Below are positions 46,063-54,051 of a stretch of DNA of 64,000 nucleotides, piece by piece. Within the stretch, counting starts at the first letter, position 1, and each line of letters opens with the position of its first letter. Under the pieces are notes generated by a model. The model was given only the letters and a program-made list of their open reading frames with translations, was not told where the DNA came from and searched no databases. The position numbers and the translations under genes are program-made. The stretch spans positions 1 to 64,000 of the forward strand of contig JAOHNF010000002.1 in NCBI GenBank assembly GCA_028103285.1, in the 5' to 3' direction. The DNA is from Candidatus Pelagibacter sp. Its GTDB lineage: Bacteria; Pseudomonadota; Alphaproteobacteria; Pelagibacterales; Pelagibacteraceae.

Positions 46063-49049
46063 GATACCAGCCTTTTGTTTTCAGGATCAATAAAAACAGA
46101 GTTTACGACCTCTACAGGAATATTTTGAGTTCCATTTGACGTTGATACAAATAATTTTGCTCCCATTAATTTGTTGCCACCTTTTATTAAAGCCATTGAA
46201 ATACAGTGCTCTAGATTAGGACTATGATAACTTGATGTAATATGACCAAGATAAGGTACCGGTGTTTTTATTGATGAAGGCAACGTTTCACACTCAACAA
46301 TATGCTGTCCCTCTTCAATAAATTTTGATTTATCTAAAGGTACAATGCCAACTAATTGCTTTCTATCTTCCCTGGCCGTATCACTTCTAGTAAGTGATCT
46401 TTTTCCAATAAAATCTTTTTTCTTCTTTCCTATCATCCACGTAAAATTAATATCTATAGGGGTGACGGTTCCGTCAGTTTCTTGTCCAATAACAACATAG
46501 CCTTTTTCAGCTCTCAGCAAATGCATTGTCTCTGTTCCATAAGGGACAAGATCAAATTGTCTTCCGTGATCAAATATTTTCTCCCACAACGCTAAAGAAA
46601 ACCTTGGATTAATGTAAATTTCATACCCCATTTCTCCAGTAAAACTAGCTCTCATAATTCTAACTTCGGTATCCATATAACCAAAAATTTTAAAAGTCAT
46701 AAAAGGAAAGTTTTCATTACTAAAATCAACTTCTTTAAATACTTTACTCATTATCTCTCTAGATTTAGGTCCGCTTATATTAAAGGTAGTGAATTGTTCT
46801 GTAATTGAATTTACGTAAACTTGAAGGTGCGGCCACTCTGTCTGAAGGTATTCTTCCATATCTGCAAGAATTTTAGGTGCTCCGCTTGATGTAGTGGTTG
46901 ATATAAAATGCGTATCACTAATTTTACAGACAATACCGTCATCTTTAATCATTCCGTCTTCACCCAGCATAAGAGCATATCGTGAAGACATGGGTTTCAT
47001 TTTAGTAAAAGGATTAGTGTACATAAGATTCATAAATTCTAAGGCGTCTTTACCTTTAATCTCTATTTTACCCAAAGTGCTTCCGTCTAAAATTCCAGCT
47101 GTTTCTCTTGTTTGTTTAGACTCTCTTTGAACCGCTTCATGCATGGTTTCTGTTTTATCTTTTTTAAAATACCAAGGTCTTCTCCATTGACCAACATCTT
47201 CAAATATGGCTTTCTTTTTTATATGCCAATTATGAATTGGAGTTTTTCTTTGAGGATCATAAAATTCATATGTACTTCTGCCAGCGATTGCAGAAAAGCT
47301 TAGCGGTGCATAAGGAGGTCTATACGTTGTTGTTCCAACTTCCGAGATTTTTTTATTTAATAATTTTGAGACAATGCCCAATGAATTGATACTGCTAATT
47401 TTACCTTGATCAGTTCCCATACTGTTAGTGGTAAAACGTTTTAAATGTTCGATGCGATCAAATCCTTCTACAATTGCTTGTTTAAGATCATTGGTTGTTA
47501 CATCATTGTGCAAATCAATAAATGATTTTGACCAGTTAGATTTTTTTTCATGTTTTGTTTCCCAAAGTTCTTTAATGCTAAAATTATTGATATCGTTAAT
47601 TTCTAATTTTATTTCTTCATTTTTTTCACTAAGAAAAGATAATTTACTATTAATTTCTTCATTTGTTTCTTCATAATCATAATTTCCACTAACAGATCCC
47701 AATGTAATAGTATTTTGAAAAGGTGTATCTGGTTTAAAAGTAAGAAGTTTTTCATCCCACTTTACCAAGCCCTTTGATTGAGTAAATAAATGTATATCAG
47801 GATTTATTCCTCCTGAAACACAAAGCATCGAACATTTCATCTTAAAAATTTTATTTTTATTATATCTAATAGAAATTTTTTGAACTTTTTTATTTCCATC
47901 ACATCCTTCGACTTCAGCACCTTTAAAAAAAGGAATTTTATTTTTCTCTAAACAATTTAGCAGATCTTTTTCAATTTCATTTTCGTCTCTAGCATCAATG
48001 TAAGCGGCAGGCTTGTGACCTAAATTTATTAAAGATTTTAGCAGGCTTATTGTTGTTGAGTTATTAGTGAAAATAACTGGATTAGTATCAGGAACTACGC
48101 CATATCGATGAATATATTTCTCAAATGAAGAAGCTAACATTACTCCCGGTAAATCGTTGTTTCTAAATGAAATAAATCTTTCGATATGACCGTTTGCTAA
48201 AATTGCATGGGTCGTTCTAATTTTGTGAAGTGTTAACTCAGATTTATCACTATTTAATTTTTTTCCAGCAAACTTGTCTTCTAATGCTATTAAATGGTTG
48301 ATAAAATTATAAGAGGTAACTAATGAATTCTTTAATATCTTAATATTTCTTGCATTGTTTAAAAGTTTTTCTGTCTCTTCTAGCCATAATTTTATTTCTT
48401 GATTATTAATTTTTTCAACTTTATTTGAATTTTTTAGGACTCCACCAATAAAGCTATCTTGTTCTATAAGTAAAACCTCATGATCTGTATCTATTAGTTT
48501 TCTTGCAGCAATAAGGCCGCTTAATCCGGCTCCAACAATAACAATATCAACGTTATGATATTGATGAGTGCTTTTAGATCTAAAGTCTTTTGGCGGCTTA
48601 CCAAGTCCAGCTGTTTTTCTTATTAATGGTTCATAAATTTTTTTCCAAAATCCTTTGGGACCCATAAATGTTTTATAATAAAAACCAGCAGAAAATATTG
48701 GAGACAACAAATTATTAATTGCTCCAAGATCAAAACTTAGAGATGGCCATCGGTTTTGGCTCTCTATTTCCATGCGATCATGGATTTGTTTTACTGTTGC
48801 TCTTGTATTGGGTTCGTTGTGCTCACTTAATATCTGAACAATTCCATTAGGCTCCTCTATTCCACAAGTATATATTCCTCTTGGTCTATGGTATTTAAAG
48901 CTTCTTGCGATCAAACGAATATTATTTCTTAGTAAAGCTGAAGCTATTGTGTCTCCTTTAAATGCATCATATTTTTTACCATCAAATATAATTGAAATTT
49001 TTTGATCAAAATTTAGATAGAAACATTTTTTATTATTTGAAGCGCTCAT
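46059..49049 (-). CDS. soxA: Sarcosine oxidase alpha subunit
   Basis: 996 residues, as usual. An N-terminal ferredoxin-like segment (KYDAFKGDTIASALLRNNI, HRPRGIYTCGIEEPNG) is followed by a NAD-binding region (VGAGLSGLIAARKLI, near residue 173) and a C-terminal GcvT-type domain that binds tetrahydrofolate. With SoxB, D and G it oxidises sarcosine to glycine and passes the methyl carbon to folate. Confidence 0.95.
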   Translation of the reverse strand: MSASNNKKCFYLNFDQKISIIFDGKKYDAFKGDTIASALLRNNIRLIARSFKYHRPRGIYTCGIEEPNGIVQILSEHNEPNTRATVKQIHDRMEIESQNRWPSLSFDLGAINNLLSPIFSAGFYYKTFMGPKGFWKKIYEPLIRKTAGLGKPPKDFRSKSTHQYHNVDIVIVGAGLSGLIAARKLIDTDHEVLLIEQDSFIGGVLKNSNKVEKINNQEIKLWLEETEKLLNNARNIKILKNSLVTSYNFINHLIALEDKFAGKKLNSDKSELTLHKIRTTHAILANGHIERFISFRNNDLPGVMLASSFEKYIHRYGVVPDTNPVIFTNNSTTISLLKSLINLGHKPAAYIDARDENEIEKDLLNCLEKNKIPFFKGAEVEGCDGNKKVQKISIRYNKNKIFKMKCSMLCVSGGINPDIHLFTQSKGLVKWDEKLLTFKPDTPFQNTITLGSVSGNYDYEETNEEINSKLSFLSEKNEEIKLEINDINNFSIKELWETKHEKKSNWSKSFIDLHNDVTTNDLKQAIVEGFDRIEHLKRFTTNSMGTDQGKISSINSLGIVSKLLNKKISEVGTTTYRPPYAPLSFSAIAGRSTYEFYDPQRKTPIHNWHIKKKAIFEDVGQWRRPWYFKKDKTETMHEAVQRESKQTRETAGILDGSTLGKIEIKGKDALEFMNLMYTNPFTKMKPMSSRYALMLGEDGMIKDDGIVCKISDTHFISTTTSSGAPKILADMEEYLQTEWPHLQVYVNSITEQFTTFNISGPKSREIMSKVFKEVDFSNENFPFMTFKIFGYMDTEVRIMRASFTGEMGYEIYINPRFSLALWEKIFDHGRQFDLVPYGTETMHLLRAEKGYVVIGQETDGTVTPIDINFTWMIGKKKKDFIGKRSLTRSDTAREDRKQLVGIVPLDKSKFIEEGQHIVECETLPSSIKTPVPYLGHITSSYHSPNLEHCISMALIKGGNKLMGAKLFVSTSNGTQNIPVEVVNSVFIDPENKRLVS

Positions 49050-49051
49050 GA

Positions 49052-49402
49052 TTATTTTTTTACAGTAAAGTTTCCTGATCCCACCTCTGGTTCTCCAGAT
49101 AGAGTTTTTAAAGTACTGCTAAAATCTTTTGGCTCTGGTGTTTTCTCGTCTAGTTTATATATTTTTAATATTTCATCTGTAGAAGTATCTCGGACTACAT
49201 TAAACCATTTTCTACATCCATGTGAGTGAACCCAACGCTCATAAAAAATTCCTTTAGGATTAGCTCTAAAAAAAACATATTCTCCCCACTCTTTATCGCT
49301 TAAATTTTCAGAATTCTCTGGTCTTGCTACATGAGCTTCACCACCATTAGAAAACTCTGATTGATCTCGTTCACCGCAATATGGGCAATTAATTAAAATC
49401 AT
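49052..49402 (-). CDS. soxD: Sarcosine oxidase delta subunit
   Basis: 116 residues, slightly longer than the usual 90-100. The zinc ligands are in MILINCPYCGERDQSEF (Cys6, Cys9) and HSHGCRKWFNVVRDT (His and Cys near residue 62). These are the hallmarks of SoxD. It lies 2 bp after soxB and 2 bp before soxA. Confidence 0.95.
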   Translation of the reverse strand: MILINCPYCGERDQSEFSNGGEAHVARPENSENLSDKEWGEYVFFRANPKGIFYERWVHSHGCRKWFNVVRDTSTDEILKIYKLDEKTPEPKDFSSTLKTLSGEPEVGSGNFTVKK

Positions 49403-49404
49403 AT

Positions 49405-50655
49405 TTAATGTGCTACTGCAGCTGCTCCATGTTCGTCTATTAATCTACCATTGGCAAATCTTTCTAAATTAAATGGTGCATTAATTCTGTGTGGTTTATC
49501 ATTAGCAACTGTGTGGGCAAAAACATTCGCACTACCGGGTGTCGCTTTGAATCCTCCCGTTCCCCATCCGCAATTAAAATATAATCCTCCAACTTCAGAT
49601 TTGCTTATAATTGGACTGGCATCAGGAGAAATATCTACTATACCTCCCCACTGTCTTAACATTTTCATTTTTCCAAATATTGGATAAAGCTCAACAATAG
49701 CTCGAACAGTTTCTTCAATAACATCGTAACCACCACGTTGTGTAAATGAATTATAACCATCTGTCCCAGCTCCGATAACTAATTCACCTTTATCTGATTG
49801 GCTAACATAAGCGTGAACAGCATTCGACATAACGACTGTATTTATTACTGGTTTAATAGGTTCAGAAACTAAAGCTTGTAAAGGTCTGCTTTGCAGAGGT
49901 AGTCTGACTCCTGCAGTTTTTGCTAATACGCTTGAATGACCTGAAGCTACAACAGCAACTTTTCCCGCTTTAATAAATCCTTTTGAAGTTTCAACTCCTT
50001 CAACTTTATTATTATTGGTTTTAATGTTATTAACTTCGCAGTTCTGAATAATATCAACACCCAGTTCATCTGCTCTCATTGCAAAACCCCAAGCAATAGC
50101 ATCATGCCTTGCTACTCCTCCTCTTGGTTGATAAGCGGCACCTAAAACTGGATATCTTAAGTTATCTGTATTCATTATAGGGACCAATTCTTTAATCTCT
50201 TTTGTATCTAGCCATTTGGTATCAAGTCCATTTAGTCTATTAGCGCTTATTCGTCTTTTCATTTCTTTTATGTCATGTTCGTTATGTGCTAAATTCATTA
50301 CACCTCTTTGGCTGAACATCATGTTGTAGTTAAGTTCTTTAGATAAATTTTCCCATAATTTAATTGAGTGGTCGTAAAGATAAGCGCTTTCGTTCCAAAG
50401 ATAATTTGACCTTATAATAGTTGTATTACGTCCAGTATTACCTCCTCCTAGCCATCCTTTTTCTATTACAGCAATATTTTTAATGCCGTGTTCTTTAGCT
50501 AAATAATAAGCAGTACCCAAACCATGACCACCACCACCAACTATTACGACATCATAAGTTTTTTTAGGCTCAGGGCTTTGCCACATTTTCTGCCAATTCT
50601 CATTGTTAGAGAAGGAATTTTTAATAAGGCTAAAGATTGAATAATTTTTTTTCAT
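49405..50655 (-). CDS. soxB: Sarcosine oxidase beta subunit
   Basis: 416 residues. The dinucleotide motif [22 protein letters not shown] and [24 protein letters not shown] match SoxB; His in [12 protein letters not shown] corresponds to the residue that carries covalent FMN in characterised enzymes. [20 protein letters not shown] closes the FAD site. It is the first gene of the soxBDAG-dmgdh unit and is divergent from the bmt leader. Confidence 0.95.
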   Translation of the reverse strand: MKKNYSIFSLIKNSFSNNENWQKMWQSPEPKKTYDVVIVGGGGHGLGTAYYLAKEHGIKNIAVIEKGWLGGGNTGRNTTIIRSNYLWNESAYLYDHSIKLWENLSKELNYNMMFSQRGVMNLAHNEHDIKEMKRRISANRLNGLDTKWLDTKEIKELVPIMNTDNLRYPVLGAAYQPRGGVARHDAIAWGFAMRADELGVDIIQNCEVNNIKTNNNKVEGVETSKGFIKAGKVAVVASGHSSVLAKTAGVRLPLQSRPLQALVSEPIKPVINTVVMSNAVHAYVSQSDKGELVIGAGTDGYNSFTQRGGYDVIEETVRAIVELYPIFGKMKMLRQWGGIVDISPDASPIISKSEVGGLYFNCGWGTGGFKATPGSANVFAHTVANDKPHRINAPFNLERFANGRLIDEHGAAAVAH

Positions 50656-50743
50656 AAAAATTAAACTAGCAAAAAAAGATGCAGTCAGCTACCAATCTTC
50701 ATGTTTAAATGACACAACTAAGGATGGTACCTTTAGATTATTG

Positions 50744-50771
50744 TTGACGAAGATATCAAAATAGATGTAAA
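50744..50771 (+). promoter_or_regulatory. Candidate bmt promoter
   Basis: TTGACG (50744-50749) and TGTAAA (50766-50771) with a 16-bp spacer place the transcript start within a few bases of the SAM-II aptamer at 50780. The -10 is weak, so the call is tentative. The metY promoter sits at the same place relative to its own aptamer. Confidence 0.5.
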
Positions 50772-50779
50772 GAGATATA

Positions 50780-50830
50780 AGCGTCGAGTTTTAACTAATT
50801 GCGGACGCTATATAAAACCAGCTAAAGTGA
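50780..50830 (+). promoter_or_regulatory. SAM-II riboswitch aptamer upstream of bmt
   Basis: P1 pairs AGCGTC (50780-50785) with GACGCT (50804-50809); the loop has the TTTTAACTAATTG core and the 3' part ends in AAAACCAGCTAAAG, as in the SAM-II class. I could not pair the P2 helix fully by eye in this copy. GCTAAAG (50821-50827) is exactly complementary to CTTTAGC (50850-50856) in the terminator, giving a ready SAM-off antiterminator. Confidence 0.78.
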
Positions 50831-50842
50831 TCAAATTTTATG

Positions 50843-50871
50843 ACCACCGCTTTAGCCGGTGGTTTTTTTTT
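50843..50871 (+). terminator. SAM-II-controlled terminator of bmt leader
   Basis: ACCACCG (50843-50849) pairs with CGGTGGT (50857-50863), followed by a run of nine T. In the presence of SAM the aptamer should hold GCTAAAG and let this form; without SAM, GCTAAAG can invade its loop. Confidence 0.9.
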
Positions 50872-50953
50872 GGAACAATCTAAAATTAAACCGGGTATTT
50901 GATCTGTATTGTGCACCTGACATTTTGTCGAAGCACTAAAAAAGGAGAGAAAG
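50872..50953 (+). promoter_or_regulatory. SAM-V riboswitch upstream of bmt
   Basis: GGAACAATCTAAAATTAAAC is shared base for base with the metY leader. Two helices follow: GTGC (50911-50914) with GCAC (50933-50936), and GAC (50919-50921) with GTC (50927-50929). Both differ from the metY copy in a base-pair-preserving way. The ribosome site AAAAAAGGAG sits directly after, so SAM binding should block translation of bmt. The tandem SAM-II/SAM-V design is known from SAR11. Confidence 0.9.
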
Positions 50954-52012
50954 ATGAGCAAAGATTTAATTAAACGACTTGATAAAGGCCCAGTAATTTG
51001 TGCTGAAGGTTTTTTATTCGAAATGGAAAAAAGAGGCTATTTAACATCTGGTGAATTTGTGCCAATGTTAGCTCTTGATAATCCAGAAGCCTTAGAAAGT
51101 TTACATAGAGATTTTCAACATGCTGGTTCAGATGTTGTTCAGGCATTTACCTATAACGGTCACAGAGAAAAAATGAGAGTGATAGGCAAAGAAGAATTAT
51201 TGGAACCTTTAAATCGTGCTGCACTAAAAATAGCAAAAAAAGTTGCTAACTTACAATCTAGTGGAGATAGACCAAATATGATGGCTGGAAACATATCAAA
51301 CTCTAATATTTGGAATGATAAAGATAAAGCAACTCATTTAGAAGTTGAAAAAATGTTTACAGAAATGGTTGGTTGGGCAGTTGATGAAGGAGCCGACATG
51401 TTAATTGGTGAAACTTTTTATTATGCTGAGGAAGCTTATAAGGCTTTAGAGGTAATGCAAAAGACAGGATTGCCAAGTGTAATAACTATTGCGCCAATGG
51501 CTGAAAATATTATGAGAGATGGCGTTGGTATCGTTGATACTTGTAAAGAATTAGAGCAACGTGGTGGTCAAGTAGTAGGCATGAATTGCTTCAGAGGACC
51601 TCCTACAATGTTACCTTACATAAAAGAAGTTAGAAAAGCTCTAAAATGCCATGTAGCAGCATTACCAATCACTTATAGAACAACAGAGAAAAACCCTACT
51701 TTTTTTAATCTTCCTGATAATAATGGATGTGCTTGCCCGACACCACACCAAACAACTTTTCCTACAGCTTTAGATCCTATGCAGGTTAATAGATATGAAA
51801 TGGGTAAGTTTATGAAAGAATGTTTTGATCTTGGTATAAATTACCTTGGAGTTTGTTGTGGCGCAAACCCAATGTTAATTAGAGAAACTGCACATGCTGT
51901 CGGTTTAATAGTGCCAGCAAGTAAATATAAAGAAAAAATGTCTAATCATTTCATGTACGGAACAAACAAAAGAATTCCAAAACACATGAAAGATTACGGC
52001 GATAAAGCTTAA
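50954..52012 (+). CDS. bmt: Betaine-homocysteine S-methyltransferase
   Basis: 352 residues. The zinc-thiolate ligands are Cys212 (VGMNCFRGPP) and Cys301/Cys302 (YLGVCCGANP), as in BHMT and MetH-type homocysteine methyltransferases. KGPVICAEGFLFEMEKRGYL and QAFTYNGH fit the N-terminal part of the barrel. It moves a methyl group from glycine betaine to homocysteine, giving methionine and dimethylglycine. Regulation by SAM-II and SAM-V matches its role in methionine supply. Confidence 0.93.
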   Translation: MSKDLIKRLDKGPVICAEGFLFEMEKRGYLTSGEFVPMLALDNPEALESLHRDFQHAGSDVVQAFTYNGHREKMRVIGKEELLEPLNRAALKIAKKVANLQSSGDRPNMMAGNISNSNIWNDKDKATHLEVEKMFTEMVGWAVDEGADMLIGETFYYAEEAYKALEVMQKTGLPSVITIAPMAENIMRDGVGIVDTCKELEQRGGQVVGMNCFRGPPTMLPYIKEVRKALKCHVAALPITYRTTEKNPTFFNLPDNNGCACPTPHQTTFPTALDPMQVNRYEMGKFMKECFDLGINYLGVCCGANPMLIRETAHAVGLIVPASKYKEKMSNHFMYGTNKRIPKHMKDYGDKA

Positions 52013-52034
52013 AAAAATTCATATAAAAAAATTC

Positions 52035-52064
52035 TTGACAATAATGTGGAAATATTGTTTTATA
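52035..52064 (+). promoter_or_regulatory. metY promoter
   Basis: A consensus -35 TTGACA (52035-52040) and a -10 of TTTTAT (52058-52063, 17-bp spacer) or TTTATA (18-bp) place the transcript start at about 52070, right where the SAM-II aptamer begins. The leader therefore holds almost no extra RNA before the sensor. Confidence 0.75.
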
Positions 52065-52069
52065 TCTAT

Positions 52070-52122
52070 AGCGCTGATTTAAAACAAATTGCTGAGCGCT
52101 TAACAAATCCAGCTAAAGCGAA
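52070..52122 (+). promoter_or_regulatory. SAM-II riboswitch aptamer upstream of metY
   Basis: P1 pairs AGCGCT (52070-52075) with AGCGCT (52095-52100); P2 pairs GCTG (52091-52094) with CAGC (52110-52113). GCGCTGATTTAA, AATTGC and AGCTAAAG match the characterised marine SAM-II aptamer. CTAAAGCG (52113-52120) is complementary to CGCTTTAG (52140-52147) in the terminator. Confidence 0.92.
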
Positions 52123-52134
52123 AAAGTCTCTCAG

Positions 52135-52163
52135 ACCACCGCTTTAGTCGGTGGTTTTTTTTT
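52135..52163 (+). terminator. SAM-II-controlled terminator of metY leader
   Basis: ACCACCG (52135-52141) pairs with CGGTGGT (52149-52155), then a run of nine T. It matches the bmt copy apart from one loop base, and its loop can pair with the 3' end of SAM-II. Confidence 0.92.
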
Positions 52164-52241
52164 GGAACAATCTAAAATTAAACCGGGTATTTGAACCATA
52201 TTGTACACCTGGCGTTTTGCCGAAGTACTAAAAAGGAGAAG
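52164..52241 (+). promoter_or_regulatory. SAM-V riboswitch upstream of the metY leader ORFs
   Basis: Nearly identical to the bmt SAM-V. GTAC (52203-52206) pairs with GTAC (52225-52228), and GGC (52211-52213) with GCC (52219-52221). CCGGGT (52182-52187) can pair with ACCTGG (52207-52212) for the pseudoknot. The adjoining AAAAAGGAG is the ribosome site not of metY but of a 24-codon ORF at 52242, so control of metY would be indirect. Confidence 0.92.
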
Positions 52242-52295
52242 ATGAATTTAAAAATTATAACTCCCTCGTTTGTTAATTTTAATTCATTCTTCTCC
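52235..52295 (+). promoter_or_regulatory. Long hairpin over start of leader ORF 1
   Basis: GGAGAAG (52235-52241) pairs exactly with CTTCTCC (52289-52295), and TGAATT with AATTCA, continuing to about 20 pairs with one or two bulges. It covers the SAM-V ribosome site and the ATG of leader ORF 1 but leaves GAGGAG (52303-52308) of leader ORF 2 free. It may be a third control element. Confidence 0.6.
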
Positions 52296-52316
52296 AGAAA
52301 AAGAGGAGAAAAATGA
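52242..52316 (+). CDS. Leader ORF 1 in metY 5' UTR (24 aa)
   Basis: ATG at 52242 follows the SAM-V ribosome site AAGGAG by 3 bases past GA. It encodes 24 residues, from MNLKIITPSF to RKRGEK, and stops at TGA 52314-52316. The stop overlaps the next ATG (ATGA). Its last codons hold GAGGAG, the ribosome site for the second leader ORF. The spacing between ribosome site and ATG is short. Whether the peptide itself matters is unknown; the overlap points to translational coupling. Confidence 0.62.
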   Translation: MNLKIITPSFVNFNSFFSRKRGEK

Positions 52317-52357
52317 ACGAAACAATAAGAAAAGAAACAACAAGGAGTAATAAATAA
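52313..52357 (+). CDS. Leader ORF 2 in metY 5' UTR (14 aa)
   Basis: ATG 52313 overlaps the stop of leader ORF 1. It encodes MNETIRKETTRSNK and ends with TAA 52355-52357, sharing one base with the metY ATG (TAATG). Its ribosome site GAGGAG lies within leader ORF 1, and it contains the metY ribosome site AAGGAG (52342-52347 region). The peptide is basic and polar with five Thr/Ser and no Met or Cys after the start. Confidence 0.62.
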   Translation: MNETIRKETTRSNK

Positions 52358-53649
52358 TGGCTGATTATAAACACCCAGAAACTATTGCATTACATGGAGG
52401 AACATACAGAAGTGATCCTGCAACAACGGCAGTAGCAGTACCAATTTATCAAACAACTTCTTATCAATTTAAAGATGCAAAAACTGCTGCAAATTTATTT
52501 GGTTTGAAAGAATTTGGTAACATTTACACAAGAATAATGAACCCAACATGTAACGTGCTTGAAGAAAGAGTGGCGGCGCTTGAAGGTGGAGTTGCAGCGT
52601 GTGCAGTTGGTTCAGGTCAAGCAGCAACTGCAATGTGCATACAAAACTTAGCACAAGCAGGTGATAATATTGTTGCATCTACAGATCTATATGGTGGAAC
52701 AGTAAACTTATTCAAAAATACTTTAAGACAACAAGGTATTGAAGTTAGATTTGCTGATCCAGCTGATCCAACAAACTTTGAAAAGTTAACAGATGAAAAA
52801 ACACGAGCATATTATGGGGAGACATTACCAAATCCATATTTACGTGTTTTTCCCATTAAAGAAGTTTCAGATATTGGTAGAAAGCATGGAATTCCATTAA
52901 TTATGGATAACACTGCGGCGCCAGTAATTTGTAAGCCTTTAGCTCATGGAGCTGCAATAGTATTGCACTCATTGACTAAATTTATTGGTGGTCACGGTAC
53001 TTCAATTGGTGGGATAGTTGTAGATGGTGGAAATTTTGATTGGATTAAAAATCGAAAAAGACAACCACTATTAAATGAACCTGATCAAAGTTATGGTGGA
53101 GCAATTTGGACTGATGCAGTTCCTGTTTTAACAGGTGCTAATATTCCATTTGTAATAAGACTTAGGGTAGTCTTGCTTAGAGATACAGGGGCTCCTTTAG
53201 CGCCGTTTAATGCTTGGCAAATCATACAAGGTTTAGAAACTGTTGGTCTCAGAATGAAACAACACTGTGCAAATGCAGAAAAAATTGTGACATTTTTAGA
53301 GACACAGAAAAAAGTTAAAAATGTTATCTATCCTACTAATCACCAGGGTGAGATTAAGGAAAGAGCTAAAAAATATTTGCAGGGCGGAAATGGAGCGTTA
53401 GTTGGGGCAGATTTAGGAACTGTAGAAGCAGGAGCTAAATTTATTGATAACTTAAAGATGCTTTATCATGTTGCTAATATCGGCGATGCTAGAAGTTTAG
53501 CAATTCACCCCGCAACAACCACACACAGCCAACTAAGTGAAAAAGAATTATTAGCTGCAGGTGTAACACCAGGTTATGTAAGACTTTCAATTGGTATCGA
53601 ACACCCAGATGATATCATTGCAGATATTAACCAAGCTTTAGCCGCTTAA
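52357..53649 (+). CDS. metY: O-acetylhomoserine sulfhydrylase
   Basis: 430 residues, as usual for MetY. The PLP lysine is Lys208 in LHSLTKFIGGHGTSIGG; YGGTVNLF, MDNTAAPVICKPL and SRSLAIHPATTTHSQL-like DARSLAIHPATTTHSQL near the C-terminus are diagnostic. It joins O-acetylhomoserine and sulfide to homocysteine, which Bmt methylates. Translation is probably coupled to two small leader ORFs and controlled by two SAM riboswitches. Confidence 0.96.
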   Translation: MADYKHPETIALHGGTYRSDPATTAVAVPIYQTTSYQFKDAKTAANLFGLKEFGNIYTRIMNPTCNVLEERVAALEGGVAACAVGSGQAATAMCIQNLAQAGDNIVASTDLYGGTVNLFKNTLRQQGIEVRFADPADPTNFEKLTDEKTRAYYGETLPNPYLRVFPIKEVSDIGRKHGIPLIMDNTAAPVICKPLAHGAAIVLHSLTKFIGGHGTSIGGIVVDGGNFDWIKNRKRQPLLNEPDQSYGGAIWTDAVPVLTGANIPFVIRLRVVLLRDTGAPLAPFNAWQIIQGLETVGLRMKQHCANAEKIVTFLETQKKVKNVIYPTNHQGEIKERAKKYLQGGNGALVGADLGTVEAGAKFIDNLKMLYHVANIGDARSLAIHPATTTHSQLSEKELLAAGVTPGYVRLSIGIEHPDDIIADINQALAA

Positions 53650-53660
53650 CAATTGATTTA

Positions 53661-53687
53661 TAGCCCCAATTAACTACATTGGGGCTA
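53661..53687 (+). terminator. Hairpin between metY and rhodanese genes
   Basis: TAGCCCCAAT (53661-53670) pairs with ATTGGGGCTA (53678-53687) around a 7-base loop. No T run follows, so it is more likely a message-end stabiliser or processing site than a complete terminator. Confidence 0.6.
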
Positions 53688-53691
53688 CTAA

Positions 53692-54051
53692 ATGATTGAA
53701 CAAATTAAATCTTCAGAAATAAAAAAATTTATAGAAAAAAATCCTAAAACTATTCTTTTAGATGTAAGGACAGAAGATGAATGGAGTACTGTTGGCAAAC
53801 CCAATTCTGATAGCCTAGGCATAAAAACTTATTTTATTACAATTGGTCGAGACCCAAGTTTTATTGAAAGTGTTAAAAAAGAAATTAATAAAGAAAATCA
53901 AGTTTTAGTAATGTGTGCTGCTGGTGGAAGATCTATCATTGCAGCAAACCTGCTTCAAAATGAAGGATACAAAGCACATAATGTTTCAGATGGATTCAGT
54001 GGCAACGGTCAAGATCTTGGTTGGAAAAACTCTGGATTACCCACTAAATAG
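53692..54051 (+). CDS. Single-domain rhodanese-like sulfurtransferase
   Basis: 119 residues, one rhodanese domain: TILLDVRTEDEWSTVGKPNSD near the start and the active loop CAAGGRS (Cys near residue 75) in VLVMCAAGGRSIIAANLL. The VSDGFSGNGQDLGWKNSGLP end is typical. It is cytoplasmic and could serve sulfur trafficking beside MetY. It converges on and overlaps the lipoprotein gene end by 15 bases. Confidence 0.9.
   Translation: MIEQIKSSEIKKFIEKNPKTILLDVRTEDEWSTVGKPNSDSLGIKTYFITIGRDPSFIESVKKEINKENQVLVMCAAGGRSIIAANLLQNEGYKAHNVSDGFSGNGQDLGWKNSGLPTK

Noticed and set aside
50656..50743. A glycine riboswitch before soxB
   Set aside because: Expected by analogy with glycine metabolism, but I see none of the paired glycine-aptamer cores in this 88-base stretch, which is also too short.
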